64,000 nt of DNA from Micromonospora sp. WMMD882 (GCF_027497255.1 NZ_CP114903.1:744001-808000); one strand, 5' to 3'; numbered from the stretch's first letter, positions 1 to 12,226 are shown. Program-made: numbers and translations. The notes: generated by a model not told the origin, from the sequence alone.

Positions 1-2
1 CC

Positions 3-3000
3 CCGCACGTCGACTGGTCGCTGCTGGACGTCGTCCGCGCCGCGGCCCCGCTGGACCGGGTCGACGTGGTGCAGCCCGTGCTGTTCGCGGTGATGGTGTC
101 GCTCGCCGCCGTCTGGCGCGGGTACGGGGTCGAGCCCGACGCGGTCGTCGGCCACTCGCAGGGCGAGATCGCGGCGGCCGTGGTCGCCGGCGCGCTCTCC
201 CTCGACGACGGCGCCCGCGTCGTGGCGCTGCGCTCGCGCGCCATCGTCGGGCTGGCCGGCGCCGGCGGCATGGTGTCGGTCGCCTTGACCCGGGGCAGCG
301 CGGAGGACCTGGTGGCCCGCTGGGGTGGCCGGCTCTCCGTCGCGGCGGTCAACGGGCCGTCCGCCGTGGTCGTCTCCGGCGAGGCCAGCGCGGTCGGCGA
401 GCTGCTCGCCACCTGCGAGCGGGACGGCGTACGGGCCCGTCGGATCGACGTCGACTACGCCTCGCACTCGGCGCAGGTGGAAAGCCTCGAAGCGGAGCTG
501 CGGCAGGCCCTCGCGCCGGTCACCCCGGGCGTGGCCGACGTGCCGCTGTTCTCCACCGTCACCGGCGACTGGCACGACGGCGTCGACCTGGACGCCGACT
601 ACTGGTACGCCAACCTGCGTCGCCCGGTCGCCTTCGCTCCCGCCGTACGGGTGCTGGCCGAGCAGGGCTACACGACGTTCATCGAGGTCAGCCCGCACCC
701 GGTGCTCACCGTGCCGATCGAGGAGACGCTCGACGCCGCCGGCCGGGACGGCGTCGCGCTCGGCACGCTGCGCCGCGGCGAGGGGGACCGCCGCCGGCTG
801 CTGCTGTCGCTGGGCGCGGCCTGGGCCGCCGGGCGGCCGGTGCGCTGGTCGGCGTGGTTCGCCGGCGTCGCGGCGCGGCACGTCGACCTGCCCACGTACC
901 CGTTCCAGCGTCAGCACTACTGGGCGCGGCCGGCCGCCGGGGGCGGGGCGGACCTCACCGCCGCCGGTCTCGACGCCGCCCGGCACCCGCTGCTGGGCGC
1001 GGCGGCGGAGGTCGCCGACACCGGTGAGCTGCTGCTCAGCGGCCGACTGTCGACCCGGGCCCAGCCGTGGCTGGCCGAGCACGCGGTCGCCGGCGTGGTG
1101 CTGCTGCCCGGCGCCGCGTTCGTCGAGCTCGCGCTGCGGGCCGCCGCCGAGGCCGGGGCCGCGCTGGTCGAGGATCTCACGCTCGAAGCGCCGCTGGTGC
1201 TGCCGCCCGGGGCGGCGGTCCGCCTCCAGGTCCGGGTGGGCGCGCCCGGCCCGGACGGCGGGCGCGCGCTCACCGTCCACTCCCGCGCCGACGACGCCCT
1301 GGACGCGACCTGGGTCCGGCACGCGACCGGCACGGTGACCGCCTCCGCCGCGGCGGCGGGTCCCGCCGTGCGGAGTTGGCCGCCGCCGGGGGCCACCCCG
1401 GTCGGGATCGACGACCTGTACGACGGGTTCGCCGCGTCCGGCTATCGGTACGGCCCGGTGTTCCGTGGGGTACGCGCCGCGTGGCGGCGCGGTGACGAGG
1501 TCTTCACCGAGGTGGCGCTGCCGGCCGGCGAGGACCGGGACGCCGCCGCGTACGGCGTGCACCCGGCCCTGCTCGACGCCGCCCTGCACGGCATGTGGAT
1601 CGGTCCCGGGGGCGGCGACGCGTCGGAGTCCGGGACCACCCGGCTGCCGTTCGCGTGGACGGACGTCACGCTGCACGCCGTCGGCGCGACCCGGCTGCGG
1701 GTACGGCTGCGCTTCGACCGGGACGGGCGGGTGGCGATCGACGCGGCGGACGGCGACGGGCAGCCCGTGCTCTCGGTGGGCGCGTTGGTGACCCGGCCGG
1801 CCCGGGCGGACCAGCTCGCCGCGTCGGCCGCCGCCGTGGGCGTACCCGATTCGCTCTTCCGGCTCGCCTGGACGCCGACGCCCGCCACCGGCGCGCAACC
1901 GGGACCGCCCGGCCGGCTGGCCGCGATCGGGCCGGCCGGTCTGCTCCCCGAGACCTACGCCGACCTGGCCGGGCTCACGGCCGCGCTGGACGGCGGCGCG
2001 GGCGTGCCGGACGTCGTCCTCGTCGCGACCCGCGCCGCCGGCCGCGACGCCGCCTCGGTCCGGGCGGCGACGGCCGACGCGCTGACCCTGGTCCAGCGGT
2101 GGCTCGGCGACGCCCGGCTCGCCGACGCCCGGCTCGTGTTCGTCACCGACCGGGCCGTCGAGGCGGTCCCCGGCGAGGGCGTCGGGGACCTCGCCGGCGC
2201 GGCGGTACGGGGACTCGTCCGCTCCGCCCAGGCGGAGCATCCGGGCCGTTTCGTCCTGCTCGACGCCGCCGATCCGGCGGAGCTGCTCGCCCTGCTCCCG
2301 GCCGCCCTCGCCGCCGACGAGCCCCAGCTCGCCGTCCGCGACGGCGTCCTGCTCGCCCCCCGCCTGGCCCGGCTGACCGGGCAGACCGGTCCCGGGACGT
2401 CCTTCGCGCCGGCCGGCACGACGCTGGTGACCGGCGCGGCGGGCGTGCTCGGCGGTCTGGTCGCCCGGCATCTCGCCGCCCGCCACGGCGTCCGCCACCT
2501 GCTGCTGGTCGGTCGCCGGGGCGACGGGGCCGCCGGGGCGACCGAGCTGCTCGCCGAGCTGGCGGAGCTCGGGGCCGAGGCGACGTTCGCCGCCGTCGAC
2601 GTCGCCGACCGGGCGGCCCTCGCCGGGGTCCTGGCCGGGGTGCCCGCCGACCGGCCGCTGACCGCGGTGGTGCACGCGGCCGGCGTCCTCGACGACGGCG
2701 TTCTCGCCGCGTTGACCCCGCAGCGCCTCGACACCGTGCTGCGGCCCAAGGTCGACGGCGCGCTGAACCTGCACGAGCTGACCCGCGACCTGCCGCTGTC
2801 GGCGTTCGTGCTGTTCTCCTCGGCGGCCGGGGTGATCGGCAACGCCGGCCAGGCGAACTACGCCGCCGCGAACGCGTTCCTGGACGCGCTGGCCGCCCGC
2901 CGGCGGGCCGAGGGCCGGCCGGGCCGGTCCCTGGCGTGGGGGCTGTGGGAGCGGCGCAGCGAGCTGACCGGCACGCTCACCGATCCGGCCCGGCGGCGGC

Positions 3001-3731
3001 TGACCGGCGGCGGGGTCGGCGCGCTGTCCGACGCGGAGGGGCTGGCGTTGTTCGACGCGGCGCTGCGGCCGGACGAGGCGCTGCTCGTGCCGGTACGGCT
3101 GGAGCTGCGCGAGCGGACCGCGATGACCGGCGCCGACGTGCCCGCGCTGCTGCGTGGCCTGGTCCGTGGCGTGGTGCGCCGGACCGCCGGGGCCGCCGAC
3201 GGCGTCGTCGACGCGGACGCGCTGCGCCGCCGGTTGTCCGGTCTGCCGCCCGCCGACCGGGCGGCCCGGATCGAGGAGTTGGTCCGTGACCGGGTGGCGC
3301 GGGTGCTGCGCCACGACGACCCCGGCGCGGTCGATCCCGCGCTGGCGTTCAAGGATCTCGGGTTCGACTCGCTGACCTCGGTCGAGCTGCGCAACCAGCT
3401 CAACGCGGCCACCGGGCTGCGCCTGCCCGCGACACTCGTGTTCGACCATCCGAGTCCCGGGGCGGTGGCCGCGTTCGTCGCGCGGAAGCTGGCCCCGACG
3501 GACGGCCCGGCCGAGCCGGCGACGGCCGCCGCCGACGAGACCGTACGCCGGCTGTTGGCGACGATCTCCCCGCAGCGGCTGCGCTCGGCGGGTCTGCTCG
3601 ACGCGCTGCTGCGGCTGGGGGACCCGGATCCGGAGCCGGCGGTCGCGCCCACCACGGACGCCTCGGCCGCCATCTCGCAGATGGACGTGGACGACCTGGT
3701 CCGGATGGCGCTCGGTGACGGTCGTGCCTGA
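3..3731 (+). CDS. Type I modular PKS, penultimate module (AT-DH-KR-ACP visible; 5' end outside window)
   Basis: The frame is already open at the window edge, inside an acyltransferase domain, so this is the C-terminal part of a longer PKS. AT: GHSQGE with the active serine near base 156, and YASH near 454-465, the signature of methylmalonyl-CoA. DH (about 980-1800): intact HxxxGxxxxP at about 1080 and LLDAALH near 1570. KR (about 2420-2960): intact TGxxGxLG, an LDD motif (B-type) near 2690, and the Ser/Tyr/Asn set of an active reductase. ACP (about 3270-3500): GFDSL with the pantetheine serine near 3370. The last ~60 residues resemble a C-terminal docking region. No ER is present, so the module leaves a C=C bond next to a methyl branch. 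The next PKS starts 25 bp downstream. In plecomacrolides this is the module that places the C4 methyl and the C4=C5 bond. Confidence 0.95.
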   Translation, partial: PHVDWSLLDVVRAAAPLDRVDVVQPVLFAVMVSLAAVWRGYGVEPDAVVGHSQGEIAAAVVAGALSLDDGARVVALRSRAIVGLAGAGGMVSVALTRGSAEDLVARWGGRLSVAAVNGPSAVVVSGEASAVGELLATCERDGVRARRIDVDYASHSAQVESLEAELRQALAPVTPGVADVPLFSTVTGDWHDGVDLDADYWYANLRRPVAFAPAVRVLAEQGYTTFIEVSPHPVLTVPIEETLDAAGRDGVALGTLRRGEGDRRRLLLSLGAAWAAGRPVRWSAWFAGVAARHVDLPTYPFQRQHYWARPAAGGGADLTAAGLDAARHPLLGAAAEVADTGELLLSGRLSTRAQPWLAEHAVAGVVLLPGAAFVELALRAAAEAGAALVEDLTLEAPLVLPPGAAVRLQVRVGAPGPDGGRALTVHSRADDALDATWVRHATGTVTASAAAAGPAVRSWPPPGATPVGIDDLYDGFAASGYRYGPVFRGVRAAWRRGDEVFTEVALPAGEDRDAAAYGVHPALLDAALHGMWIGPGGGDASESGTTRLPFAWTDVTLHAVGATRLRVRLRFDRDGRVAIDAADGDGQPVLSVGALVTRPARADQLAASAAAVGVPDSLFRLAWTPTPATGAQPGPPGRLAAIGPAGLLPETYADLAGLTAALDGGAGVPDVVLVATRAAGRDAASVRAATADALTLVQRWLGDARLADARLVFVTDRAVEAVPGEGVGDLAGAAVRGLVRSAQAEHPGRFVLLDAADPAELLALLPAALAADEPQLAVRDGVLLAPRLARLTGQTGPGTSFAPAGTTLVTGAAGVLGGLVARHLAARHGVRHLLLVGRRGDGAAGATELLAELAELGAEATFAAVDVADRAALAGVLAGVPADRPLTAVVHAAGVLDDGVLAALTPQRLDTVLRPKVDGALNLHELTRDLPLSAFVLFSSAAGVIGNAGQANYAAANAFLDALAARRRAEGRPGRSLAWGLWERRSELTGTLTDPARRRLTGGGVGALSDAEGLALFDAALRPDEALLVPVRLELRERTAMTGADVPALLRGLVRGVVRRTAGAADGVVDADALRRRLSGLPPADRAARIEELVRDRVARVLRHDDPGAVDPALAFKDLGFDSLTSVELRNQLNAATGLRLPATLVFDHPSPGAVAAFVARKLAPTDGPAEPATAAADETVRRLLATISPQRLRSAGLLDALLRLGDPDPEPAVAPTTDASAAISQMDVDDLVRMALGDGRA

Positions 3732-3756
3732 CCAGTCCGACAAGGAGAGGACCGCC

Positions 3757-6700
3757 ATGGCGGCAGATCAGGTTGTCGAGGCCCTGCGCGCCTCCCTGCT
3801 GGACAACCAGCGGCTCCGGCAGGAGCGTGACGCGCTCGCCGGGCGGCTGCGGGAGCCGGTGGCGATCGTCGGTACGGCCTGCCGGTTCCCCGGTGGGGTC
3901 GGCACCCCCGACGAGCTGTGGGACCTGCTGGTCGCCGAACGCGACGGCGTCACCGAGGCGCCCGCCGACCGGGGCTGGGACCTGCCCGCCACCCCCGTGC
4001 TCAGGGGTGGCTTCCTGACCGACGCGCTCGACTTCGACGCCGCGTTCTTCGGTGTCTCGCCGCGCGAGGCGATCGCGATGGACCCGCAGCAGCGGTTGCT
4101 GCTGGAGGTCTGCTGGGAGGCCGTCGAGCGGGCCGGCATCGCGCCGCACAGCCTGCGCGGCGGCGACACCGCCGTCTACGCGGGCGTGATCAACAGCGAC
4201 TACGGGGCCCGGCTCGGCCGCACCCCGGAGGACCTCGCCGGGTTCCTCGGCACCGGCGCCATCCCCAGCGTCGTCTCCGGCCGGGTGTCCTACCTGCTCG
4301 GGCTCGGAGGGCCCGCGGTCAGTCTGGACACCGCCTGCTCGTCCTCGCTGGTCGCGATCCACCTGGCCTGTCAGGCGCTGCGGGCCGGGGACACCTCGCT
4401 CGCCCTGGCCGGCGGGGTGACCGTGATGAGCACGCCCGGGGTGCTCAGCGGCGCGCACCGGCAGGGCGGGCTGGCCGGTGACGGCAGGTGCAAGTCGTTC
4501 TCGTCGGACGCCGACGGGGCCGCGTTCGGCGAGGGCGTCGGCGTGGTCGTCCTCGAACGGCTCTCCGACGCCCGCCGCCACGGCCATCCGGTGCTGGCCG
4601 TCATCCGGGGCTCGGCGGTCAACCAGGACGGCGCGTCCAACGGCCTCACCGCCCCGAACGGTCCCGCCCAGCGGCGGGTCATCCGGGCCGCGCTCGACAA
4701 CGCGGGGCTCGCCCCGGCCGACGTCGACGCCCTGGAGGCGCACGGCACCGGCACCGTCCTCGGCGACCCGATCGAGGCGCAGGCCGTCCTGGAGGTCTAC
4801 GGCCGGGACCGGCCCGCCGGACGGCCGCTGCTGATGGGCTCGCTCAAGTCGAACCTCACCCACACCCAGGCCGCGGCCGGGGTGGGCGGGGTGATCAAGA
4901 TGGTGTTGGCGCTGCGGCACGGTCTGCTGCCGCGTTCGCTGCACATCGACGAGCCGACCGACCAGGTCGACTGGACCGAGGGCGACGTGACGCTGCTGCG
5001 CGCCGCGACCCCGTGGCCCGACCGTGGCGTTCCCCGGCGGGCCGGGGTGTCGTCGTTCGGCGCGAGCGGCACCAACGCCCACCTCATCCTGGAGTCCGCC
5101 CCGCCCGCCGCCGCCCCGCCGCCCGCCGCCGCCCCGCCGCCCGCTGCCGGCTCCGCGGCCCCGCCGCCCGCCGACGGGCCGGTGGCCTGGGCGTTGTCCG
5201 CCCGCACCCGGCCCGCGCTGCGTGCCCAGGCCGCCCGGCTGCACGCCCGGGTCAGCGCCGACCCGGGTCTGCGTCCGGCCGACGTCGGGCTGTCCCTGGC
5301 GCTGGGCCGCTCGCGGTTCGCCGAACGGGCGGTGGTGGTCGCCGCCGGTCGGGACGACCTGCTCGCCACCCTCGCCTCGGTGGCCCGCGACGAGGCCCCG
5401 CCGGTGGCCCGGGCCGGCGTCGCCGCGGTGCTCGGCGCCGCCCCGGCCAGACCCGACCGGGCCGTCTTCGTCTTTCCCGGTCTCGGCGCGGAATGGCCCG
5501 GCATGGCCCGGGACCTGCTGCGTGACTCGTCCGCCTTCGCCGCGCGGATGGCCGACTGCGAACGGGTCCTCGCCGCGCACCTCGACTGGTCCCCGGTCGC
5601 CGTGCTGCGTCAGGAGCCCGGCGCGCCCGACCTCGCCGACGTGCGGGTGCTGCAACCGGTCCTGTTCTCCGTCCTGGTGTCGCTGGCGGCGGTGTGGCAG
5701 GCCCACGGCATCGAGCCGGCCGCCGTCGTCGGGCACAGCCAGGGCGAGGTCGCGGCCGCCTGCGTCGCCGGCATCCTCAGTCTGGAGGACGCCGCCGCCG
5801 TCGCGGTCCGTCGCAGCCGCGCCCTCGCCACCGTGACCGGGGACGGCGGAATGGCCACCGTGCTGCTCTCCGCCGCCGAGGCCGAGGAGCTGATCGCGCC
5901 GTACGGGGGCCGGCTCTCCGTCGCCGCGGTCAACGGTCCCCGCGTCGTGGTGCTCGCCGGCGCGGCCGACGCCCTCGACGACCTCCTGGCCGGGGCGGAC
6001 GTGATGGCGTTCCGGGCCCCGGTCGACTACGCCCCGCACAGCGCCGACGTCGAGCCGGTCCGCGACGCGCTGCGCACCGGACTCGCCGGGCTGCGACCAC
6101 GACCGGGGCACGTGCCGATGGTGTCGACGGTGGACGGCGCGTGGGTCGACGGGACCACGCTCGACGCCGGGTACTGGTTCCGCAACCTGCGGCAGCCGGT
6201 GCTGTTCCACGACGCCGCCCGACTGCTGTTCGACGCCGGTCACCGCACGTTCGTCGAGGTCAGTCCACACCCGACGCTCGTGTTCAACCTGCAGGACGCC
6301 GCCGCCGGCTCCGTCGACCTCACCGTCGTCGAGACGCTGCGCCGCGACGACGGCGGCGGCGCCCGGCTGCTCGCCTCCCTGGGGCAGGCGTACGTGGCGG
6401 GGCTGGACGTCGACTGGCGTCCGGCGTACGAGGGCGTCGACGCCCGCCGCGTCGACCTGCCCACGTACGCGTTCCAGCGGCAGCGCTACTGGCTCGACGC
6501 GACCCGCGCCGGAGGCGACCCCGCGTCCATCGGGCAACGCGACCCCGGGCATCCGCTGCTGAGCGCCGCGGTCGACCTGCCCGCCGCCGATGGGACCGTC
6601 TTCACCGGCCGGCTGTCGCTCACCGAGCAGCCCTGGCTCGCCGACCACACGGTGCGCGGCGCCGTCCTGCTGCCCGGCGTCGTGTACGTCGAGATGGCCG

Positions 6701-9700
6701 CGCACGTCGGCGGTCAGCTCGGCTGCCCCCTGGTCGAGGACCTCACCCTCGCCGCCCCGCTGCTGCTGCCCCGCGACGACGCCGCCCAGTTGCGGCTGAC
6801 CGTCAGCGGGCCGGACGGGGCGGGACGCCGTACCGTCGAGGTCCATTCCCGGATCGAGTCGGCGGGGCCGGACGCCGGGTGGACCGGCCACGGCACCGGG
6901 GTGCTCGCCCCGGCCGCCGCCGCGCCGCCGGCCGCGGAGCACCTGACCTGGCCGCCGGCCGGCGCGCGGCAGATGCGGGTCGGCGAGCTGTACCGCGTGC
7001 TGGCGGAGCGGGGGGTCGAGTACGGTCCGACCTTCCGGGGCCTGCGCGCGGCCTGGTCACGCGGCGACGAGGTGTTCGCCGAGGCGAGCCTGTCCGAGCT
7101 GGTCGGGGCCGACTTCCCGGTGCACCCGGCGCTGCTCGACGCGTTCCTGCACACCGTCACGCTGCGCGACGCCGGTGAGCGCCACGACGCCGAGCAGCCC
7201 GCCGGGACGGGCGTGCCGCTGCCGTTCGCCTGGCAGCGGGTACGCCTCTGGTCCGGCGCGCGGGCCGGGCAGGTGCTGCGGGTCGCGCTCCGCCCGGCCG
7301 GCCCGGACGCGATCTCGCTGCACGTCACCGACGAGGACGGCCGCGCCGTGGTCACGGTCGGCACGCTCACCATGCGCAGCGCGTCGTTCGACTCGCTGCG
7401 TCCGGTGACCGACTCGCTGTACCGGGTCGAGTGGACCCCGCTGGAGCGCCCGGCCGGGGCTCCGGTCGACGGCTACTGGGCCTGGCTCGGCTCGGACGAC
7501 CCACGGCTGGTCCCGGCCGGCGCCCCGGAGGCGGTCGGCGACGTCGCCGGCCTGGACGCGGCGCTGCTGGTCTGCCCACCGACCCCGGACGCCGCCCCGG
7601 CGTCGGTGCGCGCGGCCACCACGGCCGTCCTGGCGGGTCTGCGCGACTGGCTGGCCCGCCCGGCGGCGGCGACCCCGCCGCTGGTCGTGCTCACCCGTGG
7701 CGCGGTCGACCTCGACGACGGGCCGGTGGACGTCGCGGGCGCGGCCGTGCGTGGCCTGGTCCGTTCGGCGCAGCAGGAACACCCGGGCCGGGTCGTCCTG
7801 GTCGACTCCGACGACCCGGCGGGCACCGCCGCCCTGCTGCCCGCGCTGCTCGCCGGTGACGAGCCGGAGGCGGCGCTGCGCGGCGGCCGGATCCTGGTGC
7901 CCCGCCTGCGTCCGGCGCCGCCGGCCGCCGGCCGGGTCGGCCCGTTCGACGACGCCGGCACCGTCCTGCTGGCGGGCGGCGGCGTGCTCGCCGGCATCCT
8001 CGCCCGACACCTGGTAGGCCAGCACGGCGTCCGCCGGTTGCTGCTGCTCAGCCGCCGGGGGACGGCCGCGCCCGGGGTGGGGGAGCTGGTCGCCGAGCTG
8101 ACCGGGGCCGGCGCGCGGGTGAGCGTCGAGGCGTGCGACGTGACCGACCGGGCCGCGCTCGACGCCGCCCTGGCCGGCGTCCCGGCCGCGCATCCGGTGA
8201 CCGCCGTGGTGCACACCGGCGGCGTGCTCGACGACGCGCTGTTCGCCGACGTCACCCCGGAACGGCTCGCCGGGGTGCTCGCGCCGAAGGTCGACGGCAC
8301 GTGGAACCTGCACGAGGCGACCCGGGACCTGCCGCTGCGCGCGTTCGTCGTCTACACCTCGGTGGCCGCGCTGTTCGGCGGTCCCGGTCAGGCCGCGTAC
8401 GGCGCCGCGAACGCCGCCGCCGCCGCGTTGACGAGCCTGCGCCGACGGGCCGGACTGCCGGGCACCGCGCTCGCCTGGGGGCTGTGGGAGCAGCGCAGCG
8501 GCCTGACCGGGGCGCTCTCCGACGCCGACGTGCGCCGGATGGCCCGTGGCGGGGTGCGACCGTTGACCGCCGAGGTCGGCGTCGCGCTGTTCGACGCGGC
8601 GCTGTCCCGCGCCGAGCCGCTGCTGGTCCCGGTGGCGCTGGACCTGGCGGCGTTCCGCGCCGCCCCGGCGCCGCACCTGCTCCGCTCGTTGGTCCGCGCG
8701 CCCGCCGCCGGGGCCGCCACGGTCGACCCGGGCCTGCGTGACCGGCTCGCCACGGCCGACGCCGACGGGCAGCTCGCCCTGCTGCTCGACGCGGTCCGGA
8801 CGCACTCCGCCCAGGTGCTCGGCCACGCCGACGCCACCGCGGTCGACGCCGAGGACGCCTTCCTGGCCGTCGGCTTCGACTCGTTGACCGCGCTGGAGCT
8901 GCGTAACCGGCTCGCCGCGGCCACCGGCCTGAACCTGCTGCCGACCGTGGTGTTCTCCAGCGGCACGCCCGCCAAGCTCGCCGAGCTGGTGCGGACCGAG
9001 TGGGCGGCGACGCACGCCGCCGCGCGGCCGGCGGCCCCGGCGCGCGCCCCGGCCCGGTCGGCGGACGACGACCCGGTGGGCACGCTGTTCCGGCAGCTCG
9101 CCCGGCGGGGCAAGTCGGACGAGGCGATCGACCTGCTCAAGAACGTCTCGGCGCTACGGCCGGAGTTCCGCACCGCCGCCGAGCTGCGTGACTCGGCGCA
9201 GCCGCCGGAGCTGCTGCGGATCGCCGTGCACGACGACGCGCCGGAGCTGGTCTGCTTCGGGTCGCTGGTCGCGCTCGGCGGCGGCCACCAGTACGCCCGG
9301 CTGGTCGGGCGGTTCCGCGGCACGTACGGCGCGAGCACGCTCCCCGCGCCCGGGTTCGCGCCCGGCCAGCGGGTCCCGGCGAGCATGGCGGCGGTGCTGG
9401 AGTACCAGGCCGAGGAGATCGTCGCGCGGCTCGGCCCGGACCGGCGGCTGGTGCTGCTCGGCTCGTCCTCCGGCGGCATCACCGCCCACGGGGTCGCCGC
9501 GGAGCTGGAGCGACGCGGCGTGCGCCCGGCCGGCGTGGTGCTGCTCGACACCTACCTGGCCACCGACAAGGCGATGACCCAGTTCAACAGCGTGCTGCTG
9601 GGCGGCATGTTCGACCGGGAGGAGCAGGCGGTCCCGATGGACGCCGCCCGGTTGACCGCCATGGGCCGGTACTTCCGCCTGCTCGAGGACTACGAGCCGC

Positions 9701-9903
9701 CCCGGGTCGCGGCGCCCACCCTGCTGGTCCGGGCGTCCAGCCCGCTCGGTGAGGTGGGGCCGTCGGCCGGCGACTGGCGGTCGCGTTGGCCCGGCGCGAC
9801 CACCGTCGTCGACGTGCCCGGCGACCACTTCTCGATGCTCGAGAAGCACGTGGACACCACCAGCGACGCGGTGTCCGCGTGGCTCGACCAGCTCCTGTCC
9901 TGA
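3757..9903 (+). CDS. Type I modular PKS, final module with thioesterase (KS-AT-DH-KR-ACP-TE)
   Basis: I place the start at ATG 3757, behind AAGGAGAGG at 3742-3750; an in-frame GTG at 3715 would overlap the previous gene. This gives 2,048 residues. Order: N-terminal docking helix (1-30); KS with Cys194 in TACSSS; AT with Ser661 in GHSQGE; DH with His964 in HxxxGxxxxP; KR (about 1395-1580) with LDD and the catalytic Ser/Tyr/Asn; ACP with Ser1709 in GFDSL; TE with Ser1904 in GSSSGG, plus Asp and His (GDHFSM) for the triad. The AT motif is YAPH instead of YASH, which suggests an unusual extender; methoxymalonyl-ACP is likely given the neighbours. The KR cofactor loop is one residue short and lacks the usual TG start. 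The TE makes this the release module, most likely by macrolactonisation. Confidence 0.96.
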   Translation: MAADQVVEALRASLLDNQRLRQERDALAGRLREPVAIVGTACRFPGGVGTPDELWDLLVAERDGVTEAPADRGWDLPATPVLRGGFLTDALDFDAAFFGVSPREAIAMDPQQRLLLEVCWEAVERAGIAPHSLRGGDTAVYAGVINSDYGARLGRTPEDLAGFLGTGAIPSVVSGRVSYLLGLGGPAVSLDTACSSSLVAIHLACQALRAGDTSLALAGGVTVMSTPGVLSGAHRQGGLAGDGRCKSFSSDADGAAFGEGVGVVVLERLSDARRHGHPVLAVIRGSAVNQDGASNGLTAPNGPAQRRVIRAALDNAGLAPADVDALEAHGTGTVLGDPIEAQAVLEVYGRDRPAGRPLLMGSLKSNLTHTQAAAGVGGVIKMVLALRHGLLPRSLHIDEPTDQVDWTEGDVTLLRAATPWPDRGVPRRAGVSSFGASGTNAHLILESAPPAAAPPPAAAPPPAAGSAAPPPADGPVAWALSARTRPALRAQAARLHARVSADPGLRPADVGLSLALGRSRFAERAVVVAAGRDDLLATLASVARDEAPPVARAGVAAVLGAAPARPDRAVFVFPGLGAEWPGMARDLLRDSSAFAARMADCERVLAAHLDWSPVAVLRQEPGAPDLADVRVLQPVLFSVLVSLAAVWQAHGIEPAAVVGHSQGEVAAACVAGILSLEDAAAVAVRRSRALATVTGDGGMATVLLSAAEAEELIAPYGGRLSVAAVNGPRVVVLAGAADALDDLLAGADVMAFRAPVDYAPHSADVEPVRDALRTGLAGLRPRPGHVPMVSTVDGAWVDGTTLDAGYWFRNLRQPVLFHDAARLLFDAGHRTFVEVSPHPTLVFNLQDAAAGSVDLTVVETLRRDDGGGARLLASLGQAYVAGLDVDWRPAYEGVDARRVDLPTYAFQRQRYWLDATRAGGDPASIGQRDPGHPLLSAAVDLPAADGTVFTGRLSLTEQPWLADHTVRGAVLLPGVVYVEMAAHVGGQLGCPLVEDLTLAAPLLLPRDDAAQLRLTVSGPDGAGRRTVEVHSRIESAGPDAGWTGHGTGVLAPAAAAPPAAEHLTWPPAGARQMRVGELYRVLAERGVEYGPTFRGLRAAWSRGDEVFAEASLSELVGADFPVHPALLDAFLHTVTLRDAGERHDAEQPAGTGVPLPFAWQRVRLWSGARAGQVLRVALRPAGPDAISLHVTDEDGRAVVTVGTLTMRSASFDSLRPVTDSLYRVEWTPLERPAGAPVDGYWAWLGSDDPRLVPAGAPEAVGDVAGLDAALLVCPPTPDAAPASVRAATTAVLAGLRDWLARPAAATPPLVVLTRGAVDLDDGPVDVAGAAVRGLVRSAQQEHPGRVVLVDSDDPAGTAALLPALLAGDEPEAALRGGRILVPRLRPAPPAAGRVGPFDDAGTVLLAGGGVLAGILARHLVGQHGVRRLLLLSRRGTAAPGVGELVAELTGAGARVSVEACDVTDRAALDAALAGVPAAHPVTAVVHTGGVLDDALFADVTPERLAGVLAPKVDGTWNLHEATRDLPLRAFVVYTSVAALFGGPGQAAYGAANAAAAALTSLRRRAGLPGTALAWGLWEQRSGLTGALSDADVRRMARGGVRPLTAEVGVALFDAALSRAEPLLVPVALDLAAFRAAPAPHLLRSLVRAPAAGAATVDPGLRDRLATADADGQLALLLDAVRTHSAQVLGHADATAVDAEDAFLAVGFDSLTALELRNRLAAATGLNLLPTVVFSSGTPAKLAELVRTEWAATHAAARPAAPARAPARSADDDPVGTLFRQLARRGKSDEAIDLLKNVSALRPEFRTAAELRDSAQPPELLRIAVHDDAPELVCFGSLVALGGGHQYARLVGRFRGTYGASTLPAPGFAPGQRVPASMAAVLEYQAEEIVARLGPDRRLVLLGSSSGGITAHGVAAELERRGVRPAGVVLLDTYLATDKAMTQFNSVLLGGMFDREEQAVPMDAARLTAMGRYFRLLEDYEPPRVAAPTLLVRASSPLGEVGPSAGDWRSRWPGATTVVDVPGDHFSMLEKHVDTTSDAVSAWLDQLLS

Positions 9904-9930
9904 CCCACCACGGAGAGGTTCGACACGACG

Positions 9931-10788
9931 ATGAACGACCAACCCACCGGCGAACGGATCACCGTGGTCGGCGCGGGCGTCATGGGGGTCGGCATAACCG
10001 CCCTCGCGATCTCCCGTGGCCTGCCCGTCCTGCTGGTCGACGTGGACGGGGCCCGGCTGGCCGACGCCCGCGTGCGGATCGACGGGGAGCTGCGTATCGC
10101 CCAGCTTCTCGGCAAGCTGCCCGAGGGCACGGTGACGGGTCCGCTGGAGACGGCCACCACGCCGGCCGGCGCCGCCGACGCGACGATCGTCGTCGAGGCC
10201 ACCACCGAGGATCTGGCGGTCAAGGCCAAGGTCCTGGCCGAGATCTCCACGATCCTGCGTCCGGGCACGCCGCTGGTGTCCAACACGTCGTCGATCCCGA
10301 TCGACGAGCTGGCCGGGTTCGCGCGACGTCCGGCCGACGTGGTGGGCACCCACTTCATGAACCCGCCGTACCTGATCCGGACGGTCGAGGTCATCCGGGG
10401 CGCGCGTACCGGCGAGGACACCATGCTCGCGCTCGGCCGGTCGTTGGCGGCCCTGGGCCAGGAGCCGATCGTGGTCCGGGACGCCCCCGGCTTCGTGACC
10501 AGTCGCGTCCTGCACCCGATGATCAACGACGCGGCGCGGATCGTGCAGGAGGGCACCGCCGGCGTCGAGGACGTCGACAAGCTGATGGAGAACTGCCTCG
10601 GCCACCGCACCGGGCCGCTGCGCACCGCCGACCTGATCGGCATCGACAACCTCGTCGACTCGCTGCGGGTGCTGCACGAGCGCACCGGCGACGCCGGCTG
10701 CCGCCCCTGCGACCTGCTCCTGGAGAAGGTCCGACTGGGCCACCACGGCCGCAAGTCGGGACGCGGTTTCTACGAGTACGCCCACTGA
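9931..10788 (+). CDS. 3-hydroxyacyl-CoA dehydrogenase family, FkbK-like (methoxymalonyl-ACP pathway)
   Basis: 285 residues beginning with ATG behind CGGAGAGG. An N-terminal Rossmann loop GAGVMG binds NAD(P), and THFMNPP holds the catalytic histidine of the 3-hydroxybutyryl-CoA dehydrogenase family; a C-terminal helical domain follows. In FkbK/BafB-type pathways this enzyme oxidises the 2-hydroxyl of glyceryl-ACP during assembly of methoxymalonyl-ACP. It lies 27 bp after the final PKS gene and directly before a free-standing ACP, an acyl-CoA dehydrogenase and an FkbH homologue, the standard order of this sub-cluster. That context, rather than the protein alone, excludes a fatty-acid degradation role. 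Confidence 0.9.
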   Translation: MNDQPTGERITVVGAGVMGVGITALAISRGLPVLLVDVDGARLADARVRIDGELRIAQLLGKLPEGTVTGPLETATTPAGAADATIVVEATTEDLAVKAKVLAEISTILRPGTPLVSNTSSIPIDELAGFARRPADVVGTHFMNPPYLIRTVEVIRGARTGEDTMLALGRSLAALGQEPIVVRDAPGFVTSRVLHPMINDAARIVQEGTAGVEDVDKLMENCLGHRTGPLRTADLIGIDNLVDSLRVLHERTGDAGCRPCDLLLEKVRLGHHGRKSGRGFYEYAH

Positions 10789-10814
10789 TCCGCCGACACC
10801 CCTACGGAGATGTG

Positions 10815-11099
10815 ATGGAAGCGATGGACGGCACGGCAGCCCGCGACGACGTGGCCCCCGGCAGCCAGGTCGAGAAGGACATCCTGGCGTTCCTGGAGGC
10901 GCAGACCAGGCGTTCCTGGGACCCGCAGGTCGACCTGTTCGCCGCGGGCGGCCTCTCCTCCCTGTTCGCCATGCAGCTCGTGGTGCACCTGGAGCAGACC
11001 TACCGGATCGCGATCCGCGGCGCGGACCTGCGGCTGAACAACTTCCGGACGGTCACCAGCATGGTGGCCCTGGTGCGGCGGCTGCGGGGCACGCCGTGA
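10815..11099 (+). CDS. Discrete acyl carrier protein, FkbJ-like
   Basis: 94 residues, too short for many gene callers. The start is ATG 10815 with GGAG at 10806-10809; ATG 10824 is an alternative. The acceptor motif reads GGLSSLFAM, so the usual Asp before the pantetheine serine is replaced by Ser, as is common in carrier proteins dedicated to glyceryl/methoxymalonyl units. It would carry the three-carbon unit loaded by the FkbH enzyme while the two dehydrogenases and the O-methyltransferase modify it. The last bases overlap the next gene (GTGA), so the two are translationally coupled. Confidence 0.9.
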   Translation: MEAMDGTAARDDVAPGSQVEKDILAFLEAQTRRSWDPQVDLFAAGGLSSLFAMQLVVHLEQTYRIAIRGADLRLNNFRTVTSMVALVRRLRGTP

Positions 11100-12226
11100 C
11101 CGACGCCGTGGCCGCCGCCGAGGCGATGGTCACCGATCTGGTGGGCGACCGGGCGCAGGAGTGGGACCGCTCCGGCCGGCTGCCCCGGGACCTGCTGACG
11201 AAGCTCGGCGCCGGCGGCTACCTGTGCCCCCGGGCGCCCGCCGGGCACGGCGGCCTGGGCTGGGACAGCGCCCAGGACGGGCGGTTCACCGCGCACGTGG
11301 GCAGCCTCTGCTCGTCGCTGCGCAGCGTGCTGACGTCGCAGGGCATGGCGGCCTGGACCATCGACCGGCTCGGCGCGGACGACCAGCGGGCCGATCTGCT
11401 CGCCCGGCTCACCGGCGGTGACCTCGCCGCGGTCGCGTTCAGCGAGCCGGGGGCCGGCAGTGACCTGTCGGCCATCACGACGCGGCTGGTCCGCGACGGT
11501 GACACGGTCGTGGTGACCGGGGTCAAGACGTGGTCGACGGCCGCCGCGTACGCCGACCTCGTGGTGGTCTTCGGCGTCCTCGACGACGACGGCGGGGCGG
11601 GGGCGGTGGTGGTGCCGACGGCCGCGCCCGGGGTCCGGGTCGACCGGATCGCCGACCCGCTGGGCTGCCGTGCCGCCGGCCACGCCGACGTACGCCTCGA
11701 CGCCGTACGGGTGCCGTCGGCGTACCTGCTGGGCGGCGGTGGGCAGTTCCTGCCGTTGCTGGTCACCACCGCGCTCGCGTACGGCCGGATGTCGGTGGCC
11801 TGGGGTTGCGTCGGCATCCTGCGCGCCTGCCTCGCCGCCGCCGGCGCGCACGCGCGTACCCGGGAGCAGTTCGGCAGGGCGATCGGCGGCCATCAGCTCG
11901 TCGCCCGGCACCTGGCCGAGCTGCTGGTGGCCGAACGCAACGCCACCCACGCGTGCGAGCACGCCAGCCGCTGCTGGGACCAGGGCTCCCCGGACCAGGT
12001 GCTCGCCACCGTGCTGGCGAAGCACGTCAGCGCCACCGAGGCCGCCCGGGGGGCCGCGGTCGCCGTCCAGGTGCTGGCCTCGGCCGGGGCCCGCGACGGG
12101 ACCGCCGTGGCGCGCGCGCTCCGGGACGCCAAGTGCATGGAGATCATCGAGGGCAGCAACGAGATGTGCCAGCTTCTGCTGGCCGATCACGTGCTGGCGG
12201 GCGCCGGCGCGGGGGAGCGGACATGA
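11096..12226 (+). CDS. Acyl-CoA dehydrogenase family, FkbI-like
   Basis: 376 residues starting at GTG 11096, overlapping the ACP stop by 4 bp. It shows the flavin-dependent acyl-CoA dehydrogenase pattern: FSEPGAGSD in the middle beta domain, REQFGRAIGGHQ, and IIEGSNEM near the C-terminus with the putative catalytic glutamate. In FkbI/BafD/AsmN-type pathways it acts on the ACP-bound three-carbon unit, taking hydroxyl to aldehyde/acid level to make hydroxymalonyl-ACP. It overlaps the next gene by ATGA, so expression is coupled to the FkbH step. Confidence 0.9.
   Translation: MTDAVAAAEAMVTDLVGDRAQEWDRSGRLPRDLLTKLGAGGYLCPRAPAGHGGLGWDSAQDGRFTAHVGSLCSSLRSVLTSQGMAAWTIDRLGADDQRADLLARLTGGDLAAVAFSEPGAGSDLSAITTRLVRDGDTVVVTGVKTWSTAAAYADLVVVFGVLDDDGGAGAVVVPTAAPGVRVDRIADPLGCRAAGHADVRLDAVRVPSAYLLGGGGQFLPLLVTTALAYGRMSVAWGCVGILRACLAAAGAHARTREQFGRAIGGHQLVARHLAELLVAERNATHACEHASRCWDQGSPDQVLATVLAKHVSATEAARGAAVAVQVLASAGARDGTAVARALRDAKCMEIIEGSNEMCQLLLADHVLAGAGAGERT

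Noticed and set aside
3400..6942. Very long minus-strand open frame across the junction of the two PKS genes, and similar frames opposite 7057-9015 and 25502-29293
   Set aside because: They mirror the high-GC third-position pattern of the plus-strand genes, have Gly/Arg/Gln-rich repetitive composition and no domains. They are antisense shadows.
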